Positions 23,643 to 34,720 of a DNA stretch of 64,000 nucleotides are shown one piece after another. A program made the translations under genes and the position numbers. How positions within the stretch are numbered: the first letter of the stretch is position 1; the number at the start of each line of letters is the position of its first letter. The notes under the pieces were generated by a model. It was not told the DNA's origin and made no database searches. It saw nothing but the letters and a program-made list of their open reading frames with translations. Origin of the DNA: UBA1181 sp045617845 (lineage in GTDB: Bacteria; Bacteroidota; Bacteroidia; Bacteroidales; Paludibacteraceae); the NCBI GenBank assembly GCA_045617845.1, contig JAZLJL010000036.1, positions 13,977 through 77,976 on the forward strand. Direction: 5' to 3'.

Positions 23643-26600
23643 ATGAAGACGTTAAAAGTATTGTTATTATTGTGTCTTGTGTCCTGTTTGGAGGGTTGGT
23701 CGCAAACAACAAAATATTATGTCACTTTCGATGGTGGTGGTGACCGTGATGGGTCCAGTTGGAGCAATGCGATTAATTCGGAACAATTTTCAGATTTATT
23801 TGCGACTGCCGCTTCTGGAACGACATTTTATATGGCATCCGGCAAGTATTATCCCAAGAGTGAGAGTGTGGGCTTGGTGACGGAAAAAGCCTTTATCATT
23901 GAGGGTGGTTACACTCTCGTAGATGGAGAATGGACTCGGGATTTGTCCACGTTAACCGAATCGGACATGACCATATTGGTGGGAGATGTCTCATCTGACG
24001 CTTCTGAGAACCAGACGATTGCTATTACGCCGACGGGTAAAGATGCCCTGCCCACGAACATTTCAGGTGTTATTTTCGAGAGTTCCGCTAAGGATACTGT
24101 CTTTGTGTTGAGCAATGTGGGAAGTGGGGCGGAGATCGTTTTTTCGAATGGAGTCGTGAGAAGAACTTCCACAATACCATGTGAAGAGGGTGAAGGTAGT
24201 GAGTATACGGCGACAATCATCGTTGGCGAGAATACGAAATTTGGTGTTGAGGGAATAGACACAGTAACATTTTCCGTTATCGGCGATAGGACGGTAACCC
24301 TTTCGGCAAGGAACACTTTCGGTTGTATGGTGACTGATGTTTATAACGTGACCGTTTTGCCGAAACCACAGGTGATTCGAGATTCTGCCAATTATTATGT
24401 GAAAGTGGAGGCCACCGGAACTGGTGATGGGTCCTCGTGGGCGAATGCCATGAGTAATGAGTCATTTGCTTTCGCTTTCGATAAGGTGGAGAATGGTTCC
24501 ACTTTCCATTTCGCTGCGGGTACGTATACTCCGGTCTATTCTTATGATTATGAAGGGGAAAATTACTTATGTTTTGCTTCGGATAAATGTGTTAATTTAA
24601 GAGGAGGCTACGGGGGAAATCCTTCGGAAGGAGAGAAACCTAATGTTGGTAAGAACAAAGCAATATTAAAAGGTGTTGCATACATTCCTGAATCAGATGG
24701 TGATATTTCAGTTACTGGCATTGACATAGCGGTGATGGACACAATAGCATTTTTCCTTTCCGGCGAGAAGGGTAAGGTCAATTTGACGATGGATAGTTGT
24801 GATGTCAATTTCTTTGGTGCTCGTGAAAATCTCATGGACGAGGCTATTGGTGTTTCTTTGAAGCAAGTTGAAACGACCCGCATTTCTAACTGCTATATCC
24901 ATTATGGTACGGGTTATTTTGGTAGTATAGGTGTTTCATGTGTGGACGGAAGAAGTTTGATTGTTTCTTCTTCATTTTTCAGTGAAGTATATTCTTCAAT
25001 TAAAACATCAGGTCTAAGCAGTGTTTGTATTGAAAACAGTACAATAAATGATTTTGCGCTAGTTTTTTCAAGTGATAAGACCACGTTGATTAATAATACT
25101 ATATATAATTCCTCGTGTATATTTGAAGGACAGGCCCAAATTGTTGGAAATATTATTTACAGCAATTTCAATATTGGTGATGCAAGTGTAGTGTCTTCAT
25201 ATAATATCATAATAGGGGATGGTTTGTTGTCTTGGGAGTCGAACAATGATATATTGACAACAGAAGTGGATTTGTTGAGTATTTTAGAGAAAGATGAAGC
25301 AGGACAACCGCTTTTAGCTGACAATGGTGGTTTCACATCTAATATCGCTTTGCTATCTGACGTTTTGCCGGATGGCCAATCCATTCGTTTCGATCGTACG
25401 GGTCTGACGGACGTGGATGTCGACCAGCGTGGAATTGTTCGCCCTGAGCTCACCTGTATGGGAGCATACGAAATCGGAATCGTTAACAAAACCATTACCC
25501 TGAATGATACCATTGTGGTTGCGGGTTCATATGAGGATCTCGCTTCTGGTGTCACAAAGGTTCTAGAGATCGGAGACACGATATTGAATGATACGGTAAG
25601 GCACGGGGAAGACATTCCGGATACTTTCTATGTCCGCAAAGTCACTGTTTTGCCTAAATCGACGAACCATAATTATTATGTGACGGTTAATGGTACCGAG
25701 GGCGGTGATGGCTCTTCTTGGGCGACAGCGATGAGTAACGACCAGTTCGCCTTCGCTTTCGACAAAGTGGAAGATGGCGCTACGTTCCATTTTGCGGAAG
25801 GTACATATTATCCAGTGCTATATAATGAAAAGAGCGACGCCGTTAGAGGAGAGTCTTTCTATACAACAAATTTGGTGAACCTCCAAGGTGGTTATCCTGC
25901 GGATGTGATGGATGAGAATGCAGTACCTCTTCCGGAATTGTATCATGCGACTTTTACGGGTAAACATTTTCGGGATACTATTGAGGTGACTTCTCCGAAT
26001 GTGGTTTTATACTCTTTGTCCAAGGAGGGAACTGTTAAGGTAAGTGGATTGGCGTTTGAGGAGGCCTTACCCCTTACGGATCCGTTTATTACGTTCTGGG
26101 ATGCGTTGCTGGGTTTTGACGCACATGTGGAGAACGTCGTTTTCGAGGTGAGCAATTGTAGTTTCAAGTTGGCTGATCATACGTTATTCTGTTCCGATTC
26201 TTGCTCGGGAACGATAAGAGACTGCGAATTTGACGGAGGAAGAGTCGTCTTGACTAATGGTGAGGGAATTGAAGTTGAGTCTTCCACGTTCGCTGAATTA
26301 TATTTTGGTGCGAAGAACTTTGATGAAGTAACCTTATATAATAACACCTTCTTATCCAACACGCCTAATAATTCTTATAATAATTATGTGGAATTGGTTA
26401 ACGACAAGAGTCTGTCCTTGCAAAACAATACGTTTTTAGAAAGAATAAGTATTGAAGGGTCAGACAAAGCGGAAATGATTGGGAATATCATTATGCAGTT
26501 GGATGGACCATCAAGCATATCTACGAAGTATAATTTATATGTCGACAAAGAATCTTTGAATCTTGATCCGAGTTTCACGCAAAATAGTTTCGAGGGGTAT

Positions 26601-29600
26601 TCTGATTCGGATATTTCTGTGAATCTTGAGGAGTTACAGAACTTATTGGAGTATAAGAACGAAATGTTTGAGTTGAATAACAATGAGGGACCTACGAAGA
26701 CTGTCGCTTTGAAATCCGATATTTTGTCGGATAGTACTTCTATTCGTTTCAACCGTAATGGATTTACGAATGTGGATGTTGACCAAAGGGGAGTTTCTCG
26801 TCCAGACTCGACTTGTGTTGGCTCATACGAAATAGGCCTTTCAAAGGTTATCATTTATTTGACTGAAATTCCAGTCCATGCGGGTGAGTATCAAGATAAT
26901 TCTTATGGTAACGGGAAGAGTGTAGTTGTCCCGGTTGGACCTTATGTTTGGCGTGATACGGTATATGCTTCTTTGCAAGGTGGAATTGATACCGTCTATG
27001 TCAGAAATTTGTCTGTCTTAGCTAATGGGGAGAAGAAAGATGATGGATTCCATTACTATGTGAAGACAAGCGGCAAAGGGGATGGTTCGTCTTGGGAAGA
27101 GGCAATGAGCAGTGAGGCTTTCGAGTATATGTATGATAAAGTTGATGATGGGGCTACTTTCCATTTTGCTGCAGGTCGGTATACGCCGACAAACAAAATG
27201 ACAGGCTTTTGGACTGACAAATGTGTGAACTTGGTGGGTGGTTATCCTGCAAACCCTTCAAAAGGAGAAATGCCGCGCCCAGGAGATGAAGACACTAAAG
27301 TCGTCATTGCAGGTGTGGATTATGGTATATGGTTTGCTCCTACTAATGACGGTACGATTCGTGTGTCCGGCTTTGATTTCGGAATGAAGGGTGTCAATAC
27401 TTCCTCTCCATTCATTGTGAAAGGCGGGAAAGCGGACGTTAAATTAGAGGTGGATAGTTGTACCTTCCTGAACAATACTCAAGCTATGATTTTGGATACG
27501 GTATCTGTCACAATCAAGGATTGTAATTTCATAGATAACTATTTTGATATTCAAGGTAAGAAAGATTTGACTATTGTGTCTTCCTTTATTGAAACCATGT
27601 CCGGCGGCCATTTATGCTCTTCTTTCGAGTCTGTGAGGATTTTTAATTCTACGGTGAATAGCGCTTTGAGGATTTTTGATTTTGATTCCCTCTCATTGGT
27701 TAATAATACTATTTTGGACCTTTGCGAATTTGGGTCGAATGACTTGGGCGGTATTAATTTCACGGGTAATATATTCTGTAAAGGATTCAAATTGGAAGAG
27801 AGCGGATTTAACATAGTGTCTTCCCATAATCTTTATGGCGTTAATGCGACTTGGATGTCTGGCACAGACCTCAGTGCGACTCCCGATCAGTTGCATTCTC
27901 TTCTTTCGTTTGACGTTGAAAATGAAATTGCGATTTTGTCCGACACTGACAGTTATACCAAGGTCGTCGCCCTCTTGGCTGACACGTTGTCAGATGGCAA
28001 CTCGATTCGTTTCAACCGTCAAGGTGTGACTGATGTTGTGGTTGACCAGCGTGGATATGTGCGTGCGGACTCTACATGTATGGGCGCTTATGAGTTTCCT
28101 TTGACAGAAAGAACTATCCATCTTGCTGATACCATAATTACGCCGGGCGATTATCTCGACCCTTATGGATTAAGTGCGGAAGGCTTGGCTATAGGCGAAC
28201 TCGTGTTGACGGATACGATACCTGGTGCCAGTGATAATGAGCCTGACATCATCTATACCCGTAAAGTCACTGTGTTGCCGCAGGCTTATGAGGATGACCA
28301 AAAAGCTCTCCATTATTATGTAAAGCAGAATGGTGATGGTACGGGTGACGGTTCCTCGTGGCGTAATGCGATGAGCGCACAAGATTTCGCTTTCGCCTTG
28401 AATAAGGTGGAGGATAACGCTACGTTCCATATCGCAGAGGGTACCTATAATCCGGTATTCTCGGCTCCTGGATTGACGGATCTTGATAATGTTTCTTCCA
28501 AGGCGTTCTTTACCGACCATTCGGTTAATTTAATAGGTGGTTACTCCAAGGAAGAAGTTTCTCTCTCTGCGGTACCTAATTCATTACATGAGACCATTTT
28601 CGAGGGTGCGGAAGATGCTTCCCGTACTTCCATTCATGTGTTAATGTTTAATCCTACAGAGACGGGTAAAAAACTTTCTTGTAAATATATCAATTTCAAA
28701 CGTGTCGTTTCGTATCGTTCGATGGACGGATTGGTCAACGCGAACCTTACCTCGGGCCTTTCCGCAATTTGTGAATTCGATAGCTGTCGGTTCTCTGATG
28801 CGTGGTGTGGCATAAGGACCAGCAATTGCGCCGCGACTATCCGCAATTGCCAGTTCATCTCGTCGGATAATTCTAATGCGATTTCTATAGAGGGTATTTC
28901 TAGTGATACGGTTAAGATTGAGTCTTCTTATGTGAAGGGTGGCGTTAATATTGTTGAGCATTTTTACCACATCGTCAATTCCACTTTGGAGAATGTCTCA
29001 ATTAGTAGCGCGGTCTCTGTTCCCAAAACAGGTTATGTAGATAACTCGACCATCGGTACATTCGTCGCCGGTGCGGATAGAATCGTTTTGAGGGCGAGCA
29101 TCATCTATTCTGACCTCTATTTAGTGGGTGACGCCAATAATATCAAGTCATACAATAACATCTATCCGGCAGATGATGCGGATATCGCTTCAATCCAAGG
29201 TCAGGGTGACTTGTTGTTGTCTGTCGATGAGATGAAATATATCATGGCTCATGACGAGAACTCCTTCCTTGCGGAGGACAATGGTGGATTCACTTATACG
29301 ATAGCCCTTATTTCAGATACTTTATCTAGCGGTGCTTCTATCCGCTACGAAAAAAAGAATCCAATGTTGAAGTTGGATGTGGATCAAAGAGGTGTGTATC
29401 GTCCGGACGAGACGTGCCGCGGAGCATATGAGTTCGGCTGTCTACCTACTTCGGTTACATATGAAGGCCAATTTGTGGATTATAATGGCGAAGAAGCTCC
29501 AGGTTGGCATTCCGACACTACGGTTGTCGTTGATGCCGGAGGTTGTACCCATGAAACCATTCGTTCTTATGTCGTATTGCCTCCTGAATTACCTGAATAT

Positions 29601-32318
29601 TATGTCAAGACCGTTAGCAAAGGTTTAGGTGACGGTAGTAGTTGGGACAATGCGATGGGAAGTGACGCATTCCAGCTTTCGCTTTTGTATTCGAAAGATC
29701 CTAAGACCTACTATGTGGCTGAAGGTGAATATGTCGCCATGTTCGACACTTTGGGTCATGTCCCAGCAAACGAAGAGTCCCGTTGTTTCTATACCAACAA
29801 ATCTGTCACGATTATCGGAGGATTTTCTAGTATTGCGACAGAGGGTTACAAACAGAACCTCAGCCAGAATCCTACCATATTCTCTGCGGGTGAGGGAAGA
29901 TCCGTTAAAAACCTTTTCGTTGCGAATGTGTCCGCGGACGAAAATATATCTTTGAGTGGTATCGTGTTTAATGGCGCTTCAAGTGATCCTGAGTGTAAGT
30001 GTGAAGCGATTACTGTCAATCCGAAACGAGAAGTTTCGAACGTTACGGTGGATATTACGAATTGTACGGTTAAAAATGCGTATTTAGGTATTTCTTTGTC
30101 CTATTGTAGTGGACATGTCGCTGGTTGTAATTTCTTCGACAATTCGGTTTGCGGATTACGTATCGACGCAAACCAAGGTCTTTCTCCAATTTATGTGGAC
30201 TCTTCTTATTTCACGGGTAATGCGCATGGTTTGAATGTTTGCTCCGGAAGTGATTTCTATTTGACCAACTCCACCTTCGTAGGTAATACGACTGCCATGG
30301 ATGTTAGTAAAGGTGAGTTTGCGAAGTATCTAATGAGTTATAACACGATATTGGATAGCGTTTATGTCAATATTGGAAATTCACTTTTGGTTTGGAAAGG
30401 AAATATTTTCGGTTCCATCGTTACGAAGAATGAATCATTCACAAGCTTCTCGATGACTTCTTCATTTAATGTTTATCTGAACGAGAACATTCTTCCTGAG
30501 ATTTCAGAAAGCGATATGGTCTTAGACATACGTGATTTGAATTCTTTGTTTGATTTGGATGCTCAAGGAAATGTCAGTGTCATGAAGGGTACCGGATTTA
30601 CATCATATGCTCCTTTGAAATCCGATAGGTTGTCGTCTGGCGAGAGCATACGCTTTGTTCGTTTCTCCGATACAGATGTAGACCAACGTGGTGTATCTCG
30701 TATGCCAATGACTGTTATGGGCGCTTATGAATTGCTTTGTAAATATGATACGATTGTTGCCGGACAGACCTTGTTTGGTAAATTATTCGAATCGTTTGGT
30801 ATTTATGAGTTGAATTGTTTGGATACGATGGCTTCTGGTGTGGAAATGGTGAAGCATATTATATTTGTGAAGCCTTCTCCGGCACCACAAGATTATTATG
30901 TGAAGTATGATGGTGACGGTACCAAGTCCGGAATGTCTTGGAAGAACGCGATGTCAAGAGAAGAATTCGCATGGGTATTCCCGATGGTGGCCGATCATTC
31001 CACATTCCATATCGCGGCGGGTGTATATCAACCTATTTATGACATGAACGCAGACAGTGTTCCGGATAATGTAAGTACCAAAGAGTTCTATTCTGAACAT
31101 TTGGTGAATATACAGGGTGGTTACCACGGTGATGCGAAGGATGGGGATCTTCCTGATCCTTTAAACAGCGAAACTGTGTTAAGCGGCTATAGAAAGAACA
31201 AGAATGGTGAAGAAGAGGTGTATAATAATGTTTTGCGCATCGTCTCTAAGAAGAGCGGAGAAATGTCTGTGTCCGGTGTCATTTTTGAATCGTATACTGA
31301 TTCGATGGTAGGCAATGCCATTGTTATTGACGCGAATAAGAACGATGTCACCTTGAATGTGAGTCAAAGTACTGTTCGTAATTTCAATCAAGGTATCGTG
31401 GCGGATTCATGCTCGTTGGTTCTTTCCGAATGTTACTTCACGGATGATAATACAGCCGTTGTCTCTTCAGGCAATCGTCTTGGAAAGATTGAGGTCTCTT
31501 CCTCCACCTTTAACGGTGTGGAGACTGCGGTTAAGTGTGGCGCTTCTTCATACGATTTGATTGTCACCAATTCCACATTCAAGGATTGTAATGGATCAGC
31601 CATTTCTTATGTCTCATCCAAGTTAGGTACTTGTAAGTTTACTAACAATACGGTTTTGTCACCGGTGCAAGTTTCGTCAAATCTTAATTTTGAGTGTGTC
31701 GGTAATATTTTCTCTAGTAATTTCCGAATTCACAAAGACGGTGATCAGCCTTTGAAGTACGTCTCTTCTTATAATATGTATTGGAACGACCCTGATAAAC
31801 AGAACGAGGCAACGTTAGGCCAATATTCTAACGAGTCCGATATCTGGGCTTCATATGACCAGTTCCGCGAAATATTGGAAAGTAATTCGAATGGCTCCTT
31901 TATTTTGAACGATAATGGTGGGTATGCGATGACTGTTGCCATTGTCGCGGATACCTTGGAAGGTGTCGGTTCAATTCGTTTCCCTAAGTCGAACACGACG
32001 GTTACTACCGACCAGAGGGGAATTAAGAGGAAGAGAAACACTTGTAGGGGTGCGTATGAGTTGGATAGGTTTATTCCGTTGGATATTCCTTCCGCATTTA
32101 CTCCATATTCATTGGATGGCCTGAACGATGTCTTTATGCCTGAATACGAGGTGTACATATATGACCGTTATGGCCGATTAATTTCACATTCTATGGATGG
32201 TTGGGACGGTACTTATGATGGCGGCGATTTGGCTGATCCTGGCGTCTATGTTTACGTGCTTTTGGATCCGGAAGGTGAAGTGAGAAAGGGTACAATTGAT
32301 ATATTAAAAGCTAAATGA
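23643..32318 (+). CDS. Giant modular beta-helix surface protein with T9SS type B signal
   Basis: This 2891-residue protein starts with a signal peptide (LKVLLLLCLVSCLEGWSQ). Seven modules then begin near residues 26, 249, 677, 1137, 1557, 1986 and 2417, each opening with a YYV-x-x-G-x-GDGSSW-x-x-AM motif and a TFH(F/I)A-x-G-x-Y segment. From the second on they are about 430 residues long. They contain parallel beta-helix-like rungs (short strands with N-N-T repeats) and end in DVDQRG...R...T-C-x-GAYE, the pattern of the choice-of-anchor Q type domain. The last 90 residues (IPSAFTPYSLDGLNDVFMP to KGTIDILK) are a gliding-motility-type C-terminal domain, the type B sorting signal of the type IX secretion system. 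It is probably exported to the cell surface and held by the downstream PorP/SprF protein. An adhesin role is likely. Confidence 0.8.
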   Translation: MKTLKVLLLLCLVSCLEGWSQTTKYYVTFDGGGDRDGSSWSNAINSEQFSDLFATAASGTTFYMASGKYYPKSESVGLVTEKAFIIEGGYTLVDGEWTRDLSTLTESDMTILVGDVSSDASENQTIAITPTGKDALPTNISGVIFESSAKDTVFVLSNVGSGAEIVFSNGVVRRTSTIPCEEGEGSEYTATIIVGENTKFGVEGIDTVTFSVIGDRTVTLSARNTFGCMVTDVYNVTVLPKPQVIRDSANYYVKVEATGTGDGSSWANAMSNESFAFAFDKVENGSTFHFAAGTYTPVYSYDYEGENYLCFASDKCVNLRGGYGGNPSEGEKPNVGKNKAILKGVAYIPESDGDISVTGIDIAVMDTIAFFLSGEKGKVNLTMDSCDVNFFGARENLMDEAIGVSLKQVETTRISNCYIHYGTGYFGSIGVSCVDGRSLIVSSSFFSEVYSSIKTSGLSSVCIENSTINDFALVFSSDKTTLINNTIYNSSCIFEGQAQIVGNIIYSNFNIGDASVVSSYNIIIGDGLLSWESNNDILTTEVDLLSILEKDEAGQPLLADNGGFTSNIALLSDVLPDGQSIRFDRTGLTDVDVDQRGIVRPELTCMGAYEIGIVNKTITLNDTIVVAGSYEDLASGVTKVLEIGDTILNDTVRHGEDIPDTFYVRKVTVLPKSTNHNYYVTVNGTEGGDGSSWATAMSNDQFAFAFDKVEDGATFHFAEGTYYPVLYNEKSDAVRGESFYTTNLVNLQGGYPADVMDENAVPLPELYHATFTGKHFRDTIEVTSPNVVLYSLSKEGTVKVSGLAFEEALPLTDPFITFWDALLGFDAHVENVVFEVSNCSFKLADHTLFCSDSCSGTIRDCEFDGGRVVLTNGEGIEVESSTFAELYFGAKNFDEVTLYNNTFLSNTPNNSYNNYVELVNDKSLSLQNNTFLERISIEGSDKAEMIGNIIMQLDGPSSISTKYNLYVDKESLNLDPSFTQNSFEGYSDSDISVNLEELQNLLEYKNEMFELNNNEGPTKTVALKSDILSDSTSIRFNRNGFTNVDVDQRGVSRPDSTCVGSYEIGLSKVIIYLTEIPVHAGEYQDNSYGNGKSVVVPVGPYVWRDTVYASLQGGIDTVYVRNLSVLANGEKKDDGFHYYVKTSGKGDGSSWEEAMSSEAFEYMYDKVDDGATFHFAAGRYTPTNKMTGFWTDKCVNLVGGYPANPSKGEMPRPGDEDTKVVIAGVDYGIWFAPTNDGTIRVSGFDFGMKGVNTSSPFIVKGGKADVKLEVDSCTFLNNTQAMILDTVSVTIKDCNFIDNYFDIQGKKDLTIVSSFIETMSGGHLCSSFESVRIFNSTVNSALRIFDFDSLSLVNNTILDLCEFGSNDLGGINFTGNIFCKGFKLEESGFNIVSSHNLYGVNATWMSGTDLSATPDQLHSLLSFDVENEIAILSDTDSYTKVVALLADTLSDGNSIRFNRQGVTDVVVDQRGYVRADSTCMGAYEFPLTERTIHLADTIITPGDYLDPYGLSAEGLAIGELVLTDTIPGASDNEPDIIYTRKVTVLPQAYEDDQKALHYYVKQNGDGTGDGSSWRNAMSAQDFAFALNKVEDNATFHIAEGTYNPVFSAPGLTDLDNVSSKAFFTDHSVNLIGGYSKEEVSLSAVPNSLHETIFEGAEDASRTSIHVLMFNPTETGKKLSCKYINFKRVVSYRSMDGLVNANLTSGLSAICEFDSCRFSDAWCGIRTSNCAATIRNCQFISSDNSNAISIEGISSDTVKIESSYVKGGVNIVEHFYHIVNSTLENVSISSAVSVPKTGYVDNSTIGTFVAGADRIVLRASIIYSDLYLVGDANNIKSYNNIYPADDADIASIQGQGDLLLSVDEMKYIMAHDENSFLAEDNGGFTYTIALISDTLSSGASIRYEKKNPMLKLDVDQRGVYRPDETCRGAYEFGCLPTSVTYEGQFVDYNGEEAPGWHSDTTVVVDAGGCTHETIRSYVVLPPELPEYYVKTVSKGLGDGSSWDNAMGSDAFQLSLLYSKDPKTYYVAEGEYVAMFDTLGHVPANEESRCFYTNKSVTIIGGFSSIATEGYKQNLSQNPTIFSAGEGRSVKNLFVANVSADENISLSGIVFNGASSDPECKCEAITVNPKREVSNVTVDITNCTVKNAYLGISLSYCSGHVAGCNFFDNSVCGLRIDANQGLSPIYVDSSYFTGNAHGLNVCSGSDFYLTNSTFVGNTTAMDVSKGEFAKYLMSYNTILDSVYVNIGNSLLVWKGNIFGSIVTKNESFTSFSMTSSFNVYLNENILPEISESDMVLDIRDLNSLFDLDAQGNVSVMKGTGFTSYAPLKSDRLSSGESIRFVRFSDTDVDQRGVSRMPMTVMGAYELLCKYDTIVAGQTLFGKLFESFGIYELNCLDTMASGVEMVKHIIFVKPSPAPQDYYVKYDGDGTKSGMSWKNAMSREEFAWVFPMVADHSTFHIAAGVYQPIYDMNADSVPDNVSTKEFYSEHLVNIQGGYHGDAKDGDLPDPLNSETVLSGYRKNKNGEEEVYNNVLRIVSKKSGEMSVSGVIFESYTDSMVGNAIVIDANKNDVTLNVSQSTVRNFNQGIVADSCSLVLSECYFTDDNTAVVSSGNRLGKIEVSSSTFNGVETAVKCGASSYDLIVTNSTFKDCNGSAISYVSSKLGTCKFTNNTVLSPVQVSSNLNFECVGNIFSSNFRIHKDGDQPLKYVSSYNMYWNDPDKQNEATLGQYSNESDIWASYDQFREILESNSNGSFILNDNGGYAMTVAIVADTLEGVGSIRFPKSNTTVTTDQRGIKRKRNTCRGAYELDRFIPLDIPSAFTPYSLDGLNDVFMPEYEVYIYDRYGRLISHSMDGWDGTYDGGDLADPGVYVYVLLDPEGEVRKGTIDILKAK

Positions 32319-32325
32319 TTTCGAA

Positions 32326-33597
32326 ATGAAACGACTTTTTTTATTGATTATTTGCGCATATTCGTTTAGCGCTTTTTCATACGATCGCAAATTCGATCCC
32401 AACTTTTTTGAAATTTCTCCTTCATCGGCGAATGATTTAGGGTCGATTTCCGCCGTGTCAATTTTCAATGACGATCTTTCACTCATTTGTGACGGACGTG
32501 TTTATGAATGTAATGTGGATAACAAGCAATATGAAATCAAGGGTATTTCTAGTTGTGTCGAGAATCGTGATCTGACCGCTTTACAGATTGACGGGCAATT
32601 TTGCGAGACAAACCAGTCGGGAACGAAGGTTATATATTATTCTTCCAATGGCGTTTTGTATAAAGTCTCCATGAAGAATGCCGAATGGAAGAACCCTGAA
32701 GAACTTAAAATTGAGGGATATAAACCTGAAAGGCAAATGGAGGAAGGTTCATCTTTCGCCACAAAGCGTTGGGGATTTAAGCCAAAAAGCAAGCAGAAGG
32801 AGAAAATGTATAATCCTTTTTTCTATGGTTCACGTCTTTATTTCTCTTCTTCTGAATTGCCCGGCGGAAAAGGAGGTTCGGATATTTGGTACATTACCCG
32901 TAATCCAGACGGTGTCACTTGGTCCGCTCCCGTTAATTATGAGGAGGTGAACTCAGAAGATGATGATGATTTCCCTCGTTTTTTATCTGATTCAATTTTC
33001 TATTTTTCTTCCAATCGAGGAGATAAATTCCGCGGTTTCAATATTTATAAGAAACGTCTAAAGAAAGGGGATAAGAGCATTACCCTAGTATCTAACGGCT
33101 TTAATAGCAATGCGGATGACAAGAATTTCGTTGTGGTGCGGAATACTCCTTTTTTCCTTTCCAATCGTCAAGGAAGCATGAAGTTGTTCCGACCTCATAT
33201 GAAGGCTATTGAATCAACTCCTAATGCTGTTGACCCTATTTCCGCACCGTTGTTGCAGCAGAAAGAGAACATGTGCATTTTCCGTCCTGAGTTCGACAAT
33301 AAGCGATTAGCTGCTCATTATGATGATCAGTTTGAGGTCATCTATCAATTCATTCAGGCTCATCCTAATAACAGATTTGAGGTTGTCGGCTATTGTGATG
33401 AGGAGGGAAGTGCCGATCATAATGTTTCGGTTTCTTTGAATCGTGCGAGCGTCGTGATGGATAAACTGATTGATATGGGTGTTAATGAAGATAATATTAG
33501 TTATCGTGGCGAAGGAAATCGCTTCCCGATCATGATTAACCCTCAGACAGAAGAAGAGTTCCGTTGGAACCGCAGAATTGAAATCATCAAAAAGTAG
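32326..33597 (+). CDS. OmpA-family protein with PD40 beta-propeller, cassette 1
   Basis: This 423-residue exported protein has a signal peptide (LFLLIICAYSFSAFS), beta-propeller blades of the PD40/WD40 type (LPGGKGGSDIWY and DSIFYFSSNRGDKFRGFNIY) in the middle, and an OmpA-like peptidoglycan-binding domain at the end (VVGYCDEEGSADHNVSVSLN, then NRRIEI). This arrangement is known beside PorP/SprF genes in T9SS loci and resembles the anchor protein PorE. It lies seven bases after the giant gene and probably links the surface protein or its receptor to the cell wall. Confidence 0.75.
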   Translation: MKRLFLLIICAYSFSAFSYDRKFDPNFFEISPSSANDLGSISAVSIFNDDLSLICDGRVYECNVDNKQYEIKGISSCVENRDLTALQIDGQFCETNQSGTKVIYYSSNGVLYKVSMKNAEWKNPEELKIEGYKPERQMEEGSSFATKRWGFKPKSKQKEKMYNPFFYGSRLYFSSSELPGGKGGSDIWYITRNPDGVTWSAPVNYEEVNSEDDDDFPRFLSDSIFYFSSNRGDKFRGFNIYKKRLKKGDKSITLVSNGFNSNADDKNFVVVRNTPFFLSNRQGSMKLFRPHMKAIESTPNAVDPISAPLLQQKENMCIFRPEFDNKRLAAHYDDQFEVIYQFIQAHPNNRFEVVGYCDEEGSADHNVSVSLNRASVVMDKLIDMGVNEDNISYRGEGNRFPIMINPQTEEEFRWNRRIEIIKK

Positions 33598-33612
33598 AAT
33601 GCAAACAGTTGA

Positions 33613-34524
33613 ATGATGAAAAAAATATTTTTTATCCTATCCGTATTATTGAGTTATTTTACCGTGTTCTCGGTTGATGCTCAACAGGATTTATTATTGT
33701 CCCAGGAGATTTTCTCACGCGTGAATAAGAACCCTGCCGCAACGGGTAATTCAAATGACATCGATATTTTCTTGCATGGTCGTATGCAATGGCTCGGAGT
33801 GGATAACGGACCTAGGACCCTTGTTTTGAATGTCACCGATTATGAGGAGAAGATCCATTCGGGTTTTGGCCTATCTCTTTCCATGGATCGTTTCGGTATC
33901 GGACATACGACAACTAACGCTAAAGTGGCGTATTCGTTTCAGTTGGATTTGAGCGAAAAATTAGTTCTTTCGTTAGGTCTCGGGTCTGGGGTGAATATCG
34001 CCGGTTTTGATTATTCCAAGAACTCTCTATCCGATGTTGATGAATATGGTAATGATACTTACCCTTGGGATAAAGTTGTGAAGTTGACCCCTGACTTTGA
34101 TTTCGGTTTCGAGTTGGCTAATCCTCGTTGGACTTTTGGAGCCTCCATGACCCATCTTCTCAATAGTGAGACTACTACTTTTAAGACCGGAAGGCATTTG
34201 TATGCATATTGGACAGGTCTCTTCCCTGTCGGAGATAATTTTGATATCGCGCCTCTTCTTTCTGCCATGTTCCATAATAAGACTCAGGTGTATGAGGTCG
34301 GTTCTCACGTTTTCTTTAAACGTTTTTTGTGGGGTGGCGTAGCTTGGCGTCCTGATTTGCATAACAAGATAGATCCCGCGGTATTGGCTTTCACTGTCGG
34401 TTTCGAGGTGAACAAGTTCCGTTTTGGGTATTCATATGATATGGGAATCGGTTCCAATAATCTTTTGCCTTCCAATACACACGAGGTTGTCCTCTCTTAT
34501 GGCATATCCAAAAAGGGTAAATGA
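33613..34524 (+). CDS. PorP/SprF family outer-membrane protein, cassette 1
   Basis: This 303-residue beta-barrel protein has a signal peptide and the family start AQQDLLLSQEIFSRVNKNPA (the QD-x-x-x-SQ...NPA pattern of PorP/SprF). G- and aromatic-rich strands follow, with a final strand HEVVLSYGI. PorP/SprF proteins work with T9SS substrates carrying type B signals and hold them at the surface. It lies 15 bases after the OmpA gene, completing a three-gene operon. No clear terminator follows; a new promoter lies at 34605. Confidence 0.8.
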   Translation: MMKKIFFILSVLLSYFTVFSVDAQQDLLLSQEIFSRVNKNPAATGNSNDIDIFLHGRMQWLGVDNGPRTLVLNVTDYEEKIHSGFGLSLSMDRFGIGHTTTNAKVAYSFQLDLSEKLVLSLGLGSGVNIAGFDYSKNSLSDVDEYGNDTYPWDKVVKLTPDFDFGFELANPRWTFGASMTHLLNSETTTFKTGRHLYAYWTGLFPVGDNFDIAPLLSAMFHNKTQVYEVGSHVFFKRFLWGGVAWRPDLHNKIDPAVLAFTVGFEVNKFRFGYSYDMGIGSNNLLPSNTHEVVLSYGISKKGK

Positions 34525-34604
34525 CGTCTGCTGACGTACCGACTTTTGTCTGGTAAGTAACTCCCTTTTTCTTCATTTGAGTTGTTGCATAATTTCTTTT
34601 AGAT

Positions 34605-34612
34605 TACCTTTG
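34605..34612 (+). promoter_or_regulatory. Predicted promoter of the second T9SS cassette
   Basis: TACCTTTG fits the consensus. A TTG at 34585-34587 lies 17 bases upstream, and a TTTG at 34576-34579 lies 25 bases upstream. The leader to the ATG at 34721 is about 100 bases. Confidence 0.5.
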
Positions 34613-34720
34613 CGTCCCGAAAGGGTTTCCCTTTTGGGATTGTTTTCGTTGGAGATATAGCGGAATCAATCCTTCGGTATTACTCGCATTTGGGTTATTT
34701 TTGGTTTAATTATTAATATA

